A stretch of 64,000 bases of DNA from Codonopsis lanceolata. Taxonomy: Eukaryota > Streptophyta > Magnoliopsida > Asterales > Campanulaceae. Below, one piece after another: positions 44,492-55,400 of the stretch. Each line of letters starts with the position of its first letter. The stretch's first letter is position 1. The notes beneath the pieces were generated by a model. It was not told the origin of the DNA, did not search any database, and worked only from the letters and a program-made list of their open reading frames with translations. The stretch spans positions 155,154,437-155,218,436 of the forward strand of contig CM028379.1 of NCBI GenBank assembly GCA_013146195.2. Reading direction: 5' to 3'. Both the position numbers and the translations under genes were made by a program.

Positions 44492-45396
44492 AGGAAGCTG
44501 AGACTGGACAGTCAATCTTGTAAAATCGACCATAAATCGCTCACAACTCCAAATGAGGTGATTTTTGATTTTTATGAAACTAGACTCATTAAATTATATT
44601 TTAGAATTTTAAATTACTCCATTTGGACTTATATACATCAAGATATGGTTACAACAAAATCAAGTACAGAAGTTGTTTTTCTGAAAACTGAATTCTGGCA
44701 CAGCCGTAAGTCAAGACCTAATTAAGGTACTTAGACACCTTGGAAAATTACCAAATTTTACAGAGAGTATCCTAACGTATGAAGGTAAAACATACTAAAT
44801 TTTTAGAAAATTCTATTCAGTGGATTAGTACCAGAATGTTCCCGAAGTTTGCCCAAAACATGACTGGTCTGTGAAGGAATAAATTAGTCAGCTCATAACC
44901 AAAGGTAACAAGTCTATGAACAATGATCGTGCAAGAATGATAATTACTAGTACACTTGGTCTATAACTCAAATGAACTTCTCACAAGTTGAAAACACAAA
45001 GAATACAAGCAACGAAGGAAATCGCTAAGGGCGAAACAAAGCAAGAAGGTTTATAAACTTCCAAATCATCGATAGACTTAGGGAACACCTCCAACTTGAA
45101 GTCTAATACATCTAAACATGTTAATAAACCATCTTATAAAGGTCTAGGACCCAAACCGAGGTCACGAACCCAAAACGCAAGCAAACCCTCAATCGCGTCG
45201 CATTCCGACTATCGTCGAGTCACGACTTGCGACTTTAGCAAGTCAACAACTATATGGAGTCTCTTAATAATGTTTTGGTCTTAATATGGTCTCTCATAGA
45301 TATCTAGACCCTTTCGCAAACCAAACATACAGTCGACAAAGGGAGAAGTGCAAGTAAAGCACGCAAACCGAGATAACGAAAGAGCGGGGTGTTACA

Positions 45397-45643
45397 GAGT
45401 AGCCATAAAAGGTCTACATAACAATATTGGGACTTCATTATTGGTGCAAATCTTCCTTTCCATATCTAGAACCACAAAGTCAACGGGAATGATTAGTTTA
45501 TCAACCTGAACTAGGATGTCCTCCACTATACCCAAAGGATATTTAACTGAACGATCAGTTAATTGCAATTGCATATTAGTGGGTTTTAGTTCTCCTAACC
45601 CTAACTGTTTATAGACCGCAAAAGGCATCAAATTAATACTTGC
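45397..45643 (-). pseudogene. Athila aspartic protease, cut by the solo LTR
   Basis: The frame reads MPFAVYKQLGLGELKPTNMQ, LQLTDRSVKYPLGIVEDILV, DFVVLDMERK, then PILLCRPFMATL at the insertion point. The block before it (AMLDL, then a stop at the next codon) is the active-site region. The usual Gly after the catalytic Asp-Leu is lost to the stop. Cys replaces Gly in the LGRPF block (LLCRPF). Confidence 0.8.
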
Positions 45644-46300
45644 TCATAAATCTAGCATTGCTTTCATCTTTTTAGAGCTTCCCAAGGAAACTTGGATATT
45701 AAAGCTACCAGGGTCTTTCAACTTAGGTGGTAATTCGGGTTGTAAAACTGAACTCACGTTTTCAGAAACAATAATCTTTTCATTGTTTTCAAATTTGTGT
45801 TTCTTAGAGTGAAGATCTTTGAAAAACTTTGCATAATCTGGAATATTTTTAATAACATTAAGCAAAGGGAGATTAACATTCACTTTGGATAACATATTAT
45901 AAATTTCCGTGAATTGTTTGTCCATTCGATTTTTCATAAGTCTTCTTGGAAACGGAATTGGAGGAACATAAGGTTGTGGAGCCACATAAGGTTCCTCTTC
46001 TTCTTGATCTACCTCTTTTTCTACATCTATTGAATTATCTTTATTTGGACTCTCTTTTTCTTGTTCCTTATTTGGATTTTCTACTTCTACTTCTACTTCT
46101 TGATTACTTGATTTTTCATTCTCTTTATTACTATCATTATCTTTTTCGATTTCCTTTTCAATTTCCTTTTCAGAATTTTCTACTGTAACAGGCACATTAG
46201 AAGAAGGATCAGGATCACTTACCTATTCACCTATTACCTTACCTCTTCGCAAGACGGTAATTGATTTGGCTTGCTCGGTTTGATTAGGGAACTTCCCTAG
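45644..46300 (-). pseudogene. Athila gag C-terminal part
   Basis: It reads SITVLRRGKVIGE at about 46,260, then a long Glu/Lys/Asn-rich stretch (ENSEKEIEKEIEKDNDSNKE), then PYVPPIPFPRRLMKNRMDKQ, VNLPLLNVIKNIPDYAKFFK, LHSKKHKFE and LPPKLKDPGSFNIQVSLG, the conserved junction to protease. A stop lies at about 46,227. The upstream gag domain is missing: unrelated plus-strand gag sequence begins at about 46,310. Confidence 0.8.
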
Positions 46301-46309
46301 ACTACACTG

Positions 46310-46680
46310 AAGAAGAGAAAGTTGTTGTAGTTGTGCATAAGCTAAGAGGGGTCGCGAACCATTGGTGGAGAGTATTGCTAGCAAGCTGGAATCTTAATCG
46401 GGTTCCGAGGGTTTGGTCTAATTTCGAGAGGGAGTTCAAGGCTTCCTATGTACCTATGGTAGTGAGGCGGAAAAGAGAAAAGAAATTCCAAGATCTAGAA
46501 CAAGGTTCTATGACAGTGGCCTAGTATTAAGATAAGTTTACCGAGTTGTCTCGCTATTGCGCACATCTTGTACCGGATGAGTCCCAGAGAGTTCTCAAGT
46601 TCGTGAAGGGTCTGAAGACCGAGTTTAGGAGGCAGCTCTTATCTTTGCAGTTGACAGATTATCGGGGCGCTGTTGACAAA
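46310..46680 (+). pseudogene. Fragment of chromovirus (Tekay/Del-like) gag
   Basis: The plus frame reads LRGVANHWWRVLLASWNLNR, VWSNFEREFKASYVPMVVRR, KREKKFQDLEQGSMTVA, a TAG, then DKFTELSRYCAHLVPDESQR and VLKFVKGLKTEFRRQL, the retrotransposon gag domain of chromoviruses. Two stops lie close together (46522 and 46528). Both edges are sharp. It runs opposite to the Athila gag next to it. It could be a remnant of the parent of one of the two large LTRs. Confidence 0.75.
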
Positions 46681-47429
46681 ACTTGAATTTAAAAACATTA
46701 AACCTTTTAGAAAATTTGAAATTCGCGAAAATTGCATAATTTCATTACTGATAATCATGTTGTATAAAATTTCTGATTATTAAGAGATGAATAATCTGCT
46801 AAACAATGGAAGGATTACACGAAAAAACTAAAATGTACCTAGATTTTGCAGCAACATGATGAAATAATCAAGGTTTAGCAGATTATTGCTCTCTTAACTA
46901 GAATAAACAGCAATGAGGTACTTTCGCCCCAAAATTGTACCTAAAAGATATGTCCAAAAAATAGTTGGATTCATTTGAAAATTTGTTTTAAAAGATGTAC
47001 TAGCTTAAAATTTGTCCAACTTTTATGTATATAGTATGTAGACTAATTCTACTATTTGGGCCAAATTGAATTTATCTTGTTTAATTTGAGTTGTGATTGG
47101 CCCACTATGGCTACTTACTTTTATGCATATCGTGTGTAAAAGATATGATTTAATTTCTTAATTTAATTAACTATTTAAATAAAACATCCAAAATTAAATA
47201 ATGAAGTTTTTTGTTTGAAACAGAAAGAGTAGTTACTAAATTATATAGTTAGTAATAGCCGGAGAAGTTATTTCTACAACATTAATGGATTATCCACTAC
47301 ATTCATCAATAATTCTTCAAATTAGTTTATCCTAAGACATAAATACCCTTAAATTGTCACTTACTTATATAAAATCTTTTTTTCTAAATTGCTTCTACCT
47401 TCCTTATACTTGAACCAACTTAAATTATA
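46681..47429. other. AT-rich spacer with a 26-bp inverted repeat
   Basis: There is no gene. AATAATCTGCTAAAC at 46790-46804 is inverted at 46873-46887, and the match extends outward to about 46779 and 46898 through TTAAGAGA. This could be a small foldback element. No duplication was found. Confidence 0.45.
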
Positions 47430-47457
47430 CTAGTGTATAACCCGTGCTTTGCACGGG
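47430..47457 (-). mobile_element. Helitron 3' terminus
   Basis: On the minus strand the hairpin CCCGTGCAAAGCACGGG is followed by TTATACACTAG and then T. A hairpin close to a CTAG end with T after it is the standard Helitron 3' end. The element would extend to the right (toward higher coordinates). Its 5' TC end was not found before the assembly gap, so the repeats from 47,600 to 52,390 may lie inside it. Confidence 0.7.
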
Positions 47458-47616
47458 TAGTTTTTACTTTTTTTTTTCCGCACTAAATTTATTAAATATG
47501 GTACATATTTATTTTATAAGATATATTATATAATATAAATGTATTAATTGAAACATGAAACTATATTTCAATGTTATTTAATAATAAATTTAATTGTAAA
47601 ATAACTTACAAATTGG

Positions 47617-47618
<2 letters not shown>

Positions 47619-47699
<81 letters not shown>
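47619..47699. repeat. (TA)n microsatellite, about 81 bp
   Basis: An uninterrupted AT/TA run directly left of the inverted-repeat element. Confidence 0.97.
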
Positions 47700-47700
<1 letters not shown>

Positions 47701-47703
<3 letters not shown>

Positions 47704-48790
47704 TGGTGAGGAGCACTATGGTTGTGCCACCTCACCCACTTTAGATAAATATTAATTTTTAGGCATCCATGTAAGACTTTTTATCTTCGAACCATTACCT
47801 ATTAATAATACCTATTAATATTCAATATGATAAGAGGTATTATCATATAGCTATATATAACAATAGATATAACTTCTTCTATTGTCAATAGTAGAAGACT
47901 TATATTTAAAAACTTTTACAACTAACATTACTTCTAACCAATGTTGGATAAAACTCTTCAAAGTGAGATATTACTTCTAATGACTCACTTTTAACACCAT
48001 ACTTTAACCTTTGATATCTTATTCATCCAAAACTTAATTTGGACAAATAAATATATCATTTCGATGTTCTTGCCGAGTAGAACACATTTGCACAATTATT
48101 TTTGTCAACAAACAAATGACACATAAAGAAATTTGTGCCTCAAGTTGCACAATTTCTTTCATTAAAAACACTAATTTTTTAATAAGTATTATACTTTAAC
48201 TCTTGATATTTTATTTATCCAAAACTCGATTTTTACAAATAAATATATAATTTCGATGCTCTTACTGAGTAGAACACATTTGCGCAATTACCTTCGCCAA
48301 CAAACAAATGACACATAAAGAAATTCGTGCCTCAAGTTACACAATTTCTCTCACTAAAAACACTAATTTTTTGAACAAATATTATACTTTAAGTCTTGAT
48401 ATCTTATTATCCAAAACTCGATTTGGACAAATAAATATATCATTTTGATGCTCTCACCGAGTAGAACGCATTTGCGCAATTACATTTGTCAACAAAAAAA
48501 ATGACATGTAAAGAAATTTGTGCCTCAAGTTGCACAATTTCTTTCACTAAAAACACTAATTTTTCAATAATAGAAGAGATGTATCTCACATTGGTTAGAA
48601 ATTGATGTTGGTTTTAAAACTTATATTATTAAGTACCAATAGAAGAAATGTATCATACATTGGTTGGAAAGTGATGTTGATTTTTAAAGTCACTAGAAAA
48701 CCAAAAGTTTTTAAAGCTTCCACATGGATGCTTTAGAATGAAGATTTATTCAAAGGTGGTGAGGTGGCACAACCATAGTGCTCCTCACCA

Positions 48791-48793
<3 letters not shown>
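47701..48793. mobile_element. (TA)n-bordered element with perfect 36-bp inverted ends
   Basis: Positions 47701-47736 (AGTTGGTGAGGAGCACTATG at its start) are the exact inverse of 48758-48793. (TA)n tracts abut both ends (47619-47699 and 48795-48826). The interior holds three 193-bp tandem units and no ORF. The layout recalls rice Micron elements, which are also bordered by (TA)n, though I do not claim they are related. Confidence 0.8.
47999..48565. repeat. 193-bp tandem repeat, three copies
   Basis: Units start ATACTTTAA at 47999, 48191 and 48384. Each contains GAGTAGAACACATTTGC and CACTAATTTTT. A second set of three lies at 49492, 49673 and 49861. Confidence 0.85.

Positions 48794-48794
<1 letters not shown>

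Positions 48795-48826
<32 letters not shown>
48795..48826. repeat. (TA)n microsatellite
   Basis: It abuts the right inverted end of the 47701-48793 element. Confidence 0.95.
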
Positions 48827-48831
<5 letters not shown>

Positions 48832-48834
48832 TTT

Positions 48835-49254
48835 ACCATTATTACCAATAGAAGATGTATATCTCACATTGGCTAGAAAATGATGTTGAGTTTAAATTAT
48901 TTTATATTATTACCAATAAAAGAGATGTATAACACATTGTTTAAAAAGAAAATGTTAGATTTTAAAGTCTTTAGACTAAAGACTTTCACTTTTACAAGAG
49001 ATATATCTCACATGGTTACAAAATATTCTACTATTATTACCAATAGAAGATATGTATTAAACATTGGTTAGAAATTGATGTCTGTATTAAAAATACTATT
49101 ATTAATTACTAATTGAAAAGATGTATCATACATTTGTTATAAAGTGATGTTGGTTTTCAAAGTTTTTTGATAAAAGACTTCTACAATTATTGGTTAAAAA
49201 ATGATATTGATTTTTAATTATTTTAGATTATATAAAAGACTTACTATTATTAGC
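48835..49254. repeat. Degenerate minisatellite block
   Basis: Units of about 70-80 bp with ACCAATAGAAGAGATGTAT, CTCACATTGGTTAGAAA and GATGTTG. They are related to those at 50300-52340. Confidence 0.7.
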
Positions 49255-50263
49255 AATATAAGATATATATACTTTTGGTTTTCTAACCATTAGCTAATAA
49301 TAATATATATAATAATAATAATCAATATGATATGGGTATTAGTATTAGTATATATAACTTCTTCTATTGTCAATAGTAGAAGACTTATATTTAAAAACTT
49401 TACAACTAACATTACTTCTAACCAATGTGGGATAAAACTCTTCAAGTTAGATATTACTTCTAATGACTCACTTTTAACATCATACTTTAAGCTTTGATAT
49501 CTTATTCATCCAAAACTTGATTTGGACAAATAAATATATCATTTCGATGTTTTTGCCGAGTAGAACACATTTGCACAATTACTTTTGTCAACAAACAAAT
49601 GACAAGTAAAGAAATTTGTGCCTCAAGTTGCATAATTTCTTTCACTAAAAACACTAATTTTTTATAAGTATTATACTTTAACTCTTGATATCTTATTCAT
49701 CCAAAACTCGATTTGGACAAATAAATATATCATTTTGATGCTCACCAGTAGAACACATTTGCGTAATTACCTTCGCCAACAAACAAATGACACGTAAAGA
49801 AATTCGTGCCTCAAGTTGCATAATTTCTCTCACTAAAAACACTAATTTTTTAACAAGTATTATAATTTTAAGTCTTGATATCTTATTATCCAAAACTCGA
49901 TTTTGAAAAATAAATATATCATTTTGATGCTCTCACGAGTAGAACACATTTACAATTACCTTCGTCAACAAACAAATGACACATAAAGAAATTCGTGCCT
50001 CAAGTTGCACAATTTCTTTCACTAAAAACACTAATTTTTTCAACAATAGAAGAGATGTATCCCACATTGGTTAGAAATTGATGTTGGTTTAAAAAATTCT
50101 ATTATTAAGTACCAATAAGAAAAATGCATCATACATTGGTTGGAAAGTGATGTTGATTTTCAAAGTCACTGAAAACCAAAAGATTTTAAAGCTTCCACAT
50201 GAATGCTTTAGGATAAGATTTATTCAAAGGTGGTGAGGTGGCACAACCATAGTGCTCCTCACC

Positions 50264-50267
<4 letters not shown>
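49255..50267. mobile_element. Second copy of the (TA)n-bordered element, left end missing
   Basis: It repeats the first copy at an offset of about 1.48 kb. Its right end 50232-50267 is identical to the first copy's 36-bp end and is followed by (TA)n at 50267-50297. The left inverted end and about 70 bp are absent. Confidence 0.75.
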
Positions 50268-50299
<32 letters not shown>

Positions 50300-50300
<1 letters not shown>

Positions 50301-50750
50301 AAAGTGAACTATTATTACCAATAGAAAATGTATATCTCACATTGGCTAGAAAATGATATTGAGTATAAATTATTTTATATTACTACCAACAAAAAAGAGA
50401 TGTATAACACATTGTTTAAAAAAGAAAATGTTAGATTTTAAAGTTTTGACTAAAGATTTTCACTTTTACAAGAGATGTATCTCATTACTTGACATAAAAA
50501 TATTTCTACTATTATTACTAATAGAAGAGATGTATCACACATTGGTTAGAAATTGATGTTTGTATTAAAAATACTATTATTAATTGCTAATTGAAAAGAT
50601 GTATCATATATTTTTATAAAAGTGTGGTTTTCAAAAGTTGAAAAGCTTTACCATTATTACCATAGAAGATGTATATCTCACATTGGTTAAAAAAAGATGT
50701 TGATTTTAATTATTTTAGATTATATAAAGATTTACTATTATTAGTAATAG

Positions 50751-50800
<50 letters not shown>

Positions 50801-52390
50801 ACATTTGTTATAAATTGATGTTGGTTTAATTACTATTATTACCAATAAAGAGATAAATCTACATTGGTTAAAAAGTGATGTTGATTTTAAAAGTCTTTAA
50901 ATAAAAAGACTTACTTATATCATTAAAAAGAGAAGATAGAGATATATCTCATTATATAGAAAGAGATGTTGCTTTTTGATATTTTTTTAGATTAAAAACT
51001 TTACTATTATTACCAAATGATGAGATGTATTACATTGGTTAGAGAATGATGTAGGTATTAAAAGTCTTTTATAAAAGACTTAATACCAATAGAAAAAATA
51101 TGTATTTCACATTAGTTAGAAAGTGATATTGGTTTAAAATGTTTTAGATAATGTATATCGTGATTGTTTACAAAGAGATCCACATTATTTAGAAACATAT
51201 ATTGGTTATAAAATTTATAGATAAATAAAATTTTTATGTTATTATCAATACAAGAGATGTATCACACATTGTTTACAAAGAGATGTTGGTTTCAAACTAT
51301 TTAAGATAAAATAATACTACTATTATTATTTTTATGTTATAACCAATAGAAGAGATGTATCCCACATTGTTTAGAAAGAGATGTTGATTTCAAAAGTTTT
51401 TATATAAAAGACTATTATTATTACTATAGAAGAATGCATCTTACATTTGTAAGAAATTAATGTTGGTTTTAAAAATACTATTATTACAATAGAAAAGATG
51501 TATACCACATGATTAGAAAGAGATGTTTGTAGAAAAAAAGATGTTTGTTTTAAAAGTCTTAGATAAAAGTATTTAAACTTTATTACCAATAAATAGAAAA
51601 GAAGTATCTCACATTGTTAGAATGCTACTACTATTATTATTTTTATGTTATAACCAATAGAAGAGATGTATCCCACATTGTTTAGAAAGATGTTGATTTC
51701 AAAGTTTTATATAAAAACTATTATTATTACTATAGAAGAATGCATCATACATTTGTTAGAAATTAATGTTGGTTTTAAAATATTATTATTACCAATAGAA
51801 AAGATGTATACACATATTAAATAGATGTTTGTTTAGAAAAGATGTTTGTTTTAAGAGTATTTAGATAAAAGCTTTAAACTTTTATTACCAATAGAAATAG
51901 AAAGAAATATATCACATTGGTTACAGAAATGTATCTCACATTATTTATAAATGAGTATTGGTTATAAAAGTCATTAGATAAAGATATATTTTGTTATATT
52001 CTAATAGAAAATATGTATACCACATGGTTAAAAATATGTTTTGATTTTAAAGTCTTTAGATAAAAGACTTAAACTTCATTACCAATAAAATATAAAATAA
52101 GTATTTCACATTGTTTAAAAATGAATTATGATTTTAAAAGTTTTTAACAAAATGACTTCGATATTATTATCAAGTTAAATGTTAATTTCAAAAAGTTTTT
52201 AGATCAAAAAAAATTATTATTATTAATACAAAAATATATATCTCACGTTATCTAGAAACTTATATCAATTGTAAAAGTATTTAGATAAATAATCGCTTAT
52301 TATTAGTAACAATAGAAAAAAAATATAATATGGAAGAGATTAACAATCTAATTATAATATCTAAAAAAGTTATATTATTATTATTATAAT
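50300..52390. repeat. Long degenerate minisatellite, unit about 75 bp
   Basis: Some 25 imperfect units with ATAGAAGAGATGTAT, TCTCACATTGGTTAGAAA, GATGTTGGTTTTAAAA and GTCTTTAGATAAAAGACT. A further (TA)n tract sits at 50752-50797. The array runs to the assembly gap, so its true length is unknown. There is no ORF. Confidence 0.8.
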
Positions 52391-52397
52391 ATATATA

Positions 52398-52497
52398 NNN
52401 NNNNNNNNNNNNNNNNNNNNNNNNNNNNNNNNNNNNNNNNNNNNNNNNNNNNNNNNNNNNNNNNNNNNNNNNNNNNNNNNNNNNNNNNNNNNNNNNN
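52398..52497. other. Assembly gap (100 N)
   Basis: Exactly 100 N, a conventional placeholder for an unknown length. It sits where the minisatellite meets an LTR. Confidence 1.
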
Positions 52498-55400
52498 GTA
52501 CAAAATTTTCTGTTGGTATTATTTGGACCCTAGATGACTATGTGGGACCTTAGGGAATTAACTTAGAATTATTTCTGAGTGGTCGCAAACGCTTTGCACA
52601 CGCCGAGTTTGATTTCTGAAATTCGCGTATTTCGAAGGCCACGATAGGTCTGTAGTATTTGGCCATAACTTTGTGTACGTAAACTCGAATTGGATCCGTT
52701 TGATGTTTGAAACTAGACTCATAGATATTTCTAAACATACCTTTTGTGTAATTTTAGGACGTGTATTTTCGGTACAGACCATTTTGTAAAATGACCCAAA
52801 TTCTGGTCTACTATAGTTGACCACCATTGTGTGTTAGACTTTCTATTTGGCCAACTTAACCCTACCCAAACCCAACTCAACCCAATTCCCAGTTCATCCT
52901 GCACCATCCTATCTTGCATGTCTTGACAAGTTTTGGGAGATTTAAGTGCATGCAAGACACTTGGCAAGTAAAGACATCACAACATGCACAAACATGCATT
53001 GGACACTTCTCCCACCCCACTTCAGCCAAAGATTGACCAAATGCCTCCACTAAGTTACAATTATTCAGCCATATTCTCCAAAAAACGTGGCTGATCATTT
53101 CTCTAAGGTTAGAGAGAGTTCTTGAAGGTTCTTGGGTGATCAACAACAGGCCAAGTCTTGAGGAAGCCATTTCCAAAACCCAACCATAGAAGAGGAGAGG
53201 AGGTCAGGAGATCACGCACCCACCTTTGCATGGACGTTTTTTTGTACATCTTAGACTGATTTAAGGTGAGTTACAACATCTCTTCTTATTTCTTTTAGCC
53301 TCATTGACCCTAGGGAAAACAATCTTGCTATATGAGGTCAATGAGAGCACTTAGGACTTTGTAGAGATGCCATGTTCTAGTTTATGCTATGTGATGAATT
53401 TGGGTTGTATGAACAGATTATAGACCTATTATAAACCATGATTTTGATGTCATTTAAGTGTGGTAATGCATGACAAACCATTCTACTTGTTGTTTAAGTA
53501 TTGGGAGCATATTGGATGAGATAGTTAGGCTTGTAGAGATGCCATGATCTTGTATAAGCTAAATGATGTATTTTGGGTTGTAAACAGATTATGATCAGTT
53601 TGTAAATCATAATTTTAATGTTATTTAAGTGTGATAATGCATGATAAATCATTCCATCTTGTTGTTTAAGCATTAGGGAGCATGTTTGGTGAAATAGCTA
53701 GGCTTGTAGAGATGCTATGTTCACGTATATGCTAGATGTTACATTTTTGATTGTATGATCAGATTATAAACAGGTTATAAACAGGTTGTAAACCATGTTT
53801 AAGATGTTATTTATGTGTGATAATGTATGATAAATCACCCTACCTTGTTGTTTAAGCATTGGGAGCATGTTTGATGAAATAGTTAGGCTTGTAGAGATGT
53901 TATGTTCATATGCTAAATGTTACATTTTTTTTGTTTGTATGATCAGATTATAAACAGATTATAAACCATGTTTATGATATTATTTAAGTGTGATAATGTA
54001 TGATAAATCATTCCATCTTGTTGTTTAAGCATTGGGAGCATGTTTGATGAAATAGTTAGCTTATAGAGATTATGTTCTCGTATATGCTAAATGTTGCATT
54101 TTGGTTGTATGATCAGATTATAAACAGATTATAAACCATGTTTATGATGTTATTTAAGTGTGATAATGTATGATAAATCATTCCATCTTGTTGTTTAAGC
54201 ATTGGGAGCATGTTTGATGAAATAGTTAGGCTTGTAGAGATGCTTTGCTGATATGCTAAATGTTGCATTTTCTGGTAGATGATCAGATTATAAACCATGT
54301 TTATGATGTTATTTATGTGTGGTAATGTATGATAAATCACCCTACCTTGTTGTTTAAGCATTGGGAGCATGTTTGATGAAATGGTTAGGCTTGTAGAGAT
54401 GCTATGTTCTCGTATATGCTAAATGTTGCATTTTGGTTGTATGAATAGATTATGAACAGATTATAAACCTTATTATAATGTCATTTATGTGTAGTAATGT
54501 ATGATAAATCACTCGCCTTGTTGTTTAAGTGTTGGGAGCATGTTTGATGAAATGGTTATGCTTGTAGAGATGCCATGTTTCACTATATGCTAGATGATGA
54601 AATTTTGGTTGGATGAAACATGTTGTAAAGTATGATTATGATGATATTCATGTGTAGAGATATATTATGAATTATGCTATCTTATTTGTTTAAGTGATGG
54701 GAGCATATTTGATGAAATGGTTAGACTCGTATTTGATGAAATAGAAAGAAGGAATATATATGCCTTGTTTGTGACTTCTATTATATGTTGACTAGTTAAT
54801 TGTTTGATTGGAGTTTTATGGGTTTAATAACCTTAGTAAACAGATTGTAAAGTATGTTTATGATGATATTCAAGGGTAGATATATATGATAAATCATTCT
54901 ATCTTGTTTGTTTAAGTGTTGGGAGCATGTTTGATGACTTGTGAATGAATATATATGCCTAACTTGTGGCTGTGATTCTATGTTGCATACTTAAATGTTT
55001 GATTTGGGGTCTTATGGGTTTAATGACCTTAGTAACCTATTTATTCATGTTAGTATGGACATAGGAGAGTATTGAAGCCAACGGCTTCTATACCCTAATT
55101 TTTGAAAGATTGATTATGACTCAACGGAGTTGACCTTTGGGTTAGTATGACATTAAGGAGTAATATGCCTAAGTCCTACGAATTTTGTGGTAGTATTAAT
55201 GGAGGTTAAGCCTCCAAGCATTTTAAAGTGTATGAAGAACACTTGATGATTAGAGCCTTGATTTTATCTCTAATGTGATTATGTGCTAGTTGTGAAGTAA
55301 AAGCATGACTAGATGATTGTAGAGTACATGCCTACTTATTTGAGCATATGATAATGTATTACGTGTGCTTGAAGTTTGAGTCAGTGAGTCGGTTTGTTGA

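Larger units (their letters stand above)
41220..45396 (-). mobile_element. Solo LTR of a Tekay/Del-type Ty3/gypsy element, 4177 bp
   Basis: On the minus strand it starts TGTAACACCCC and ends GGGTCGGGCTATGACA. The flanks CAGTA (41215-41219) and GAGTA (45397-45401) form a 5-bp duplication with one mismatch, and the Athila reading frame resumes across it. It holds a TATA box (44159-44166), a (CT)n run (44076-44097) and three AGGCGGGCGCCT boxes. There is no coding domain, so the interior was probably removed by recombination between LTRs. Homologous words (GACTCAACGGAGT, AAGTCCTACGA) occur in the LTR at 52498-56611, which lies in the opposite orientation. Confidence 0.85.
35915..46305 (-). mobile_element. 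Ty3/gypsy Athila-type retrotransposon, both ends lost, split by a solo LTR
   Basis: Minus-strand order from the right: gag end (46300-45644), protease (45643-45397), a 4.2-kb solo LTR insertion, linker, RT, RNase H, integrase (to 37770), a purine tract, LTR-like sequence, then the extra ORF. Athila hallmarks are LPPKLKDPGSFNIQ before protease and GMSPYRMVYGKACHLPVE at the integrase end. Pol has only a few breaks, so it decayed less than the Tat element. The 5' LTR and most of gag are missing beyond 46,305. Confidence 0.8.
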
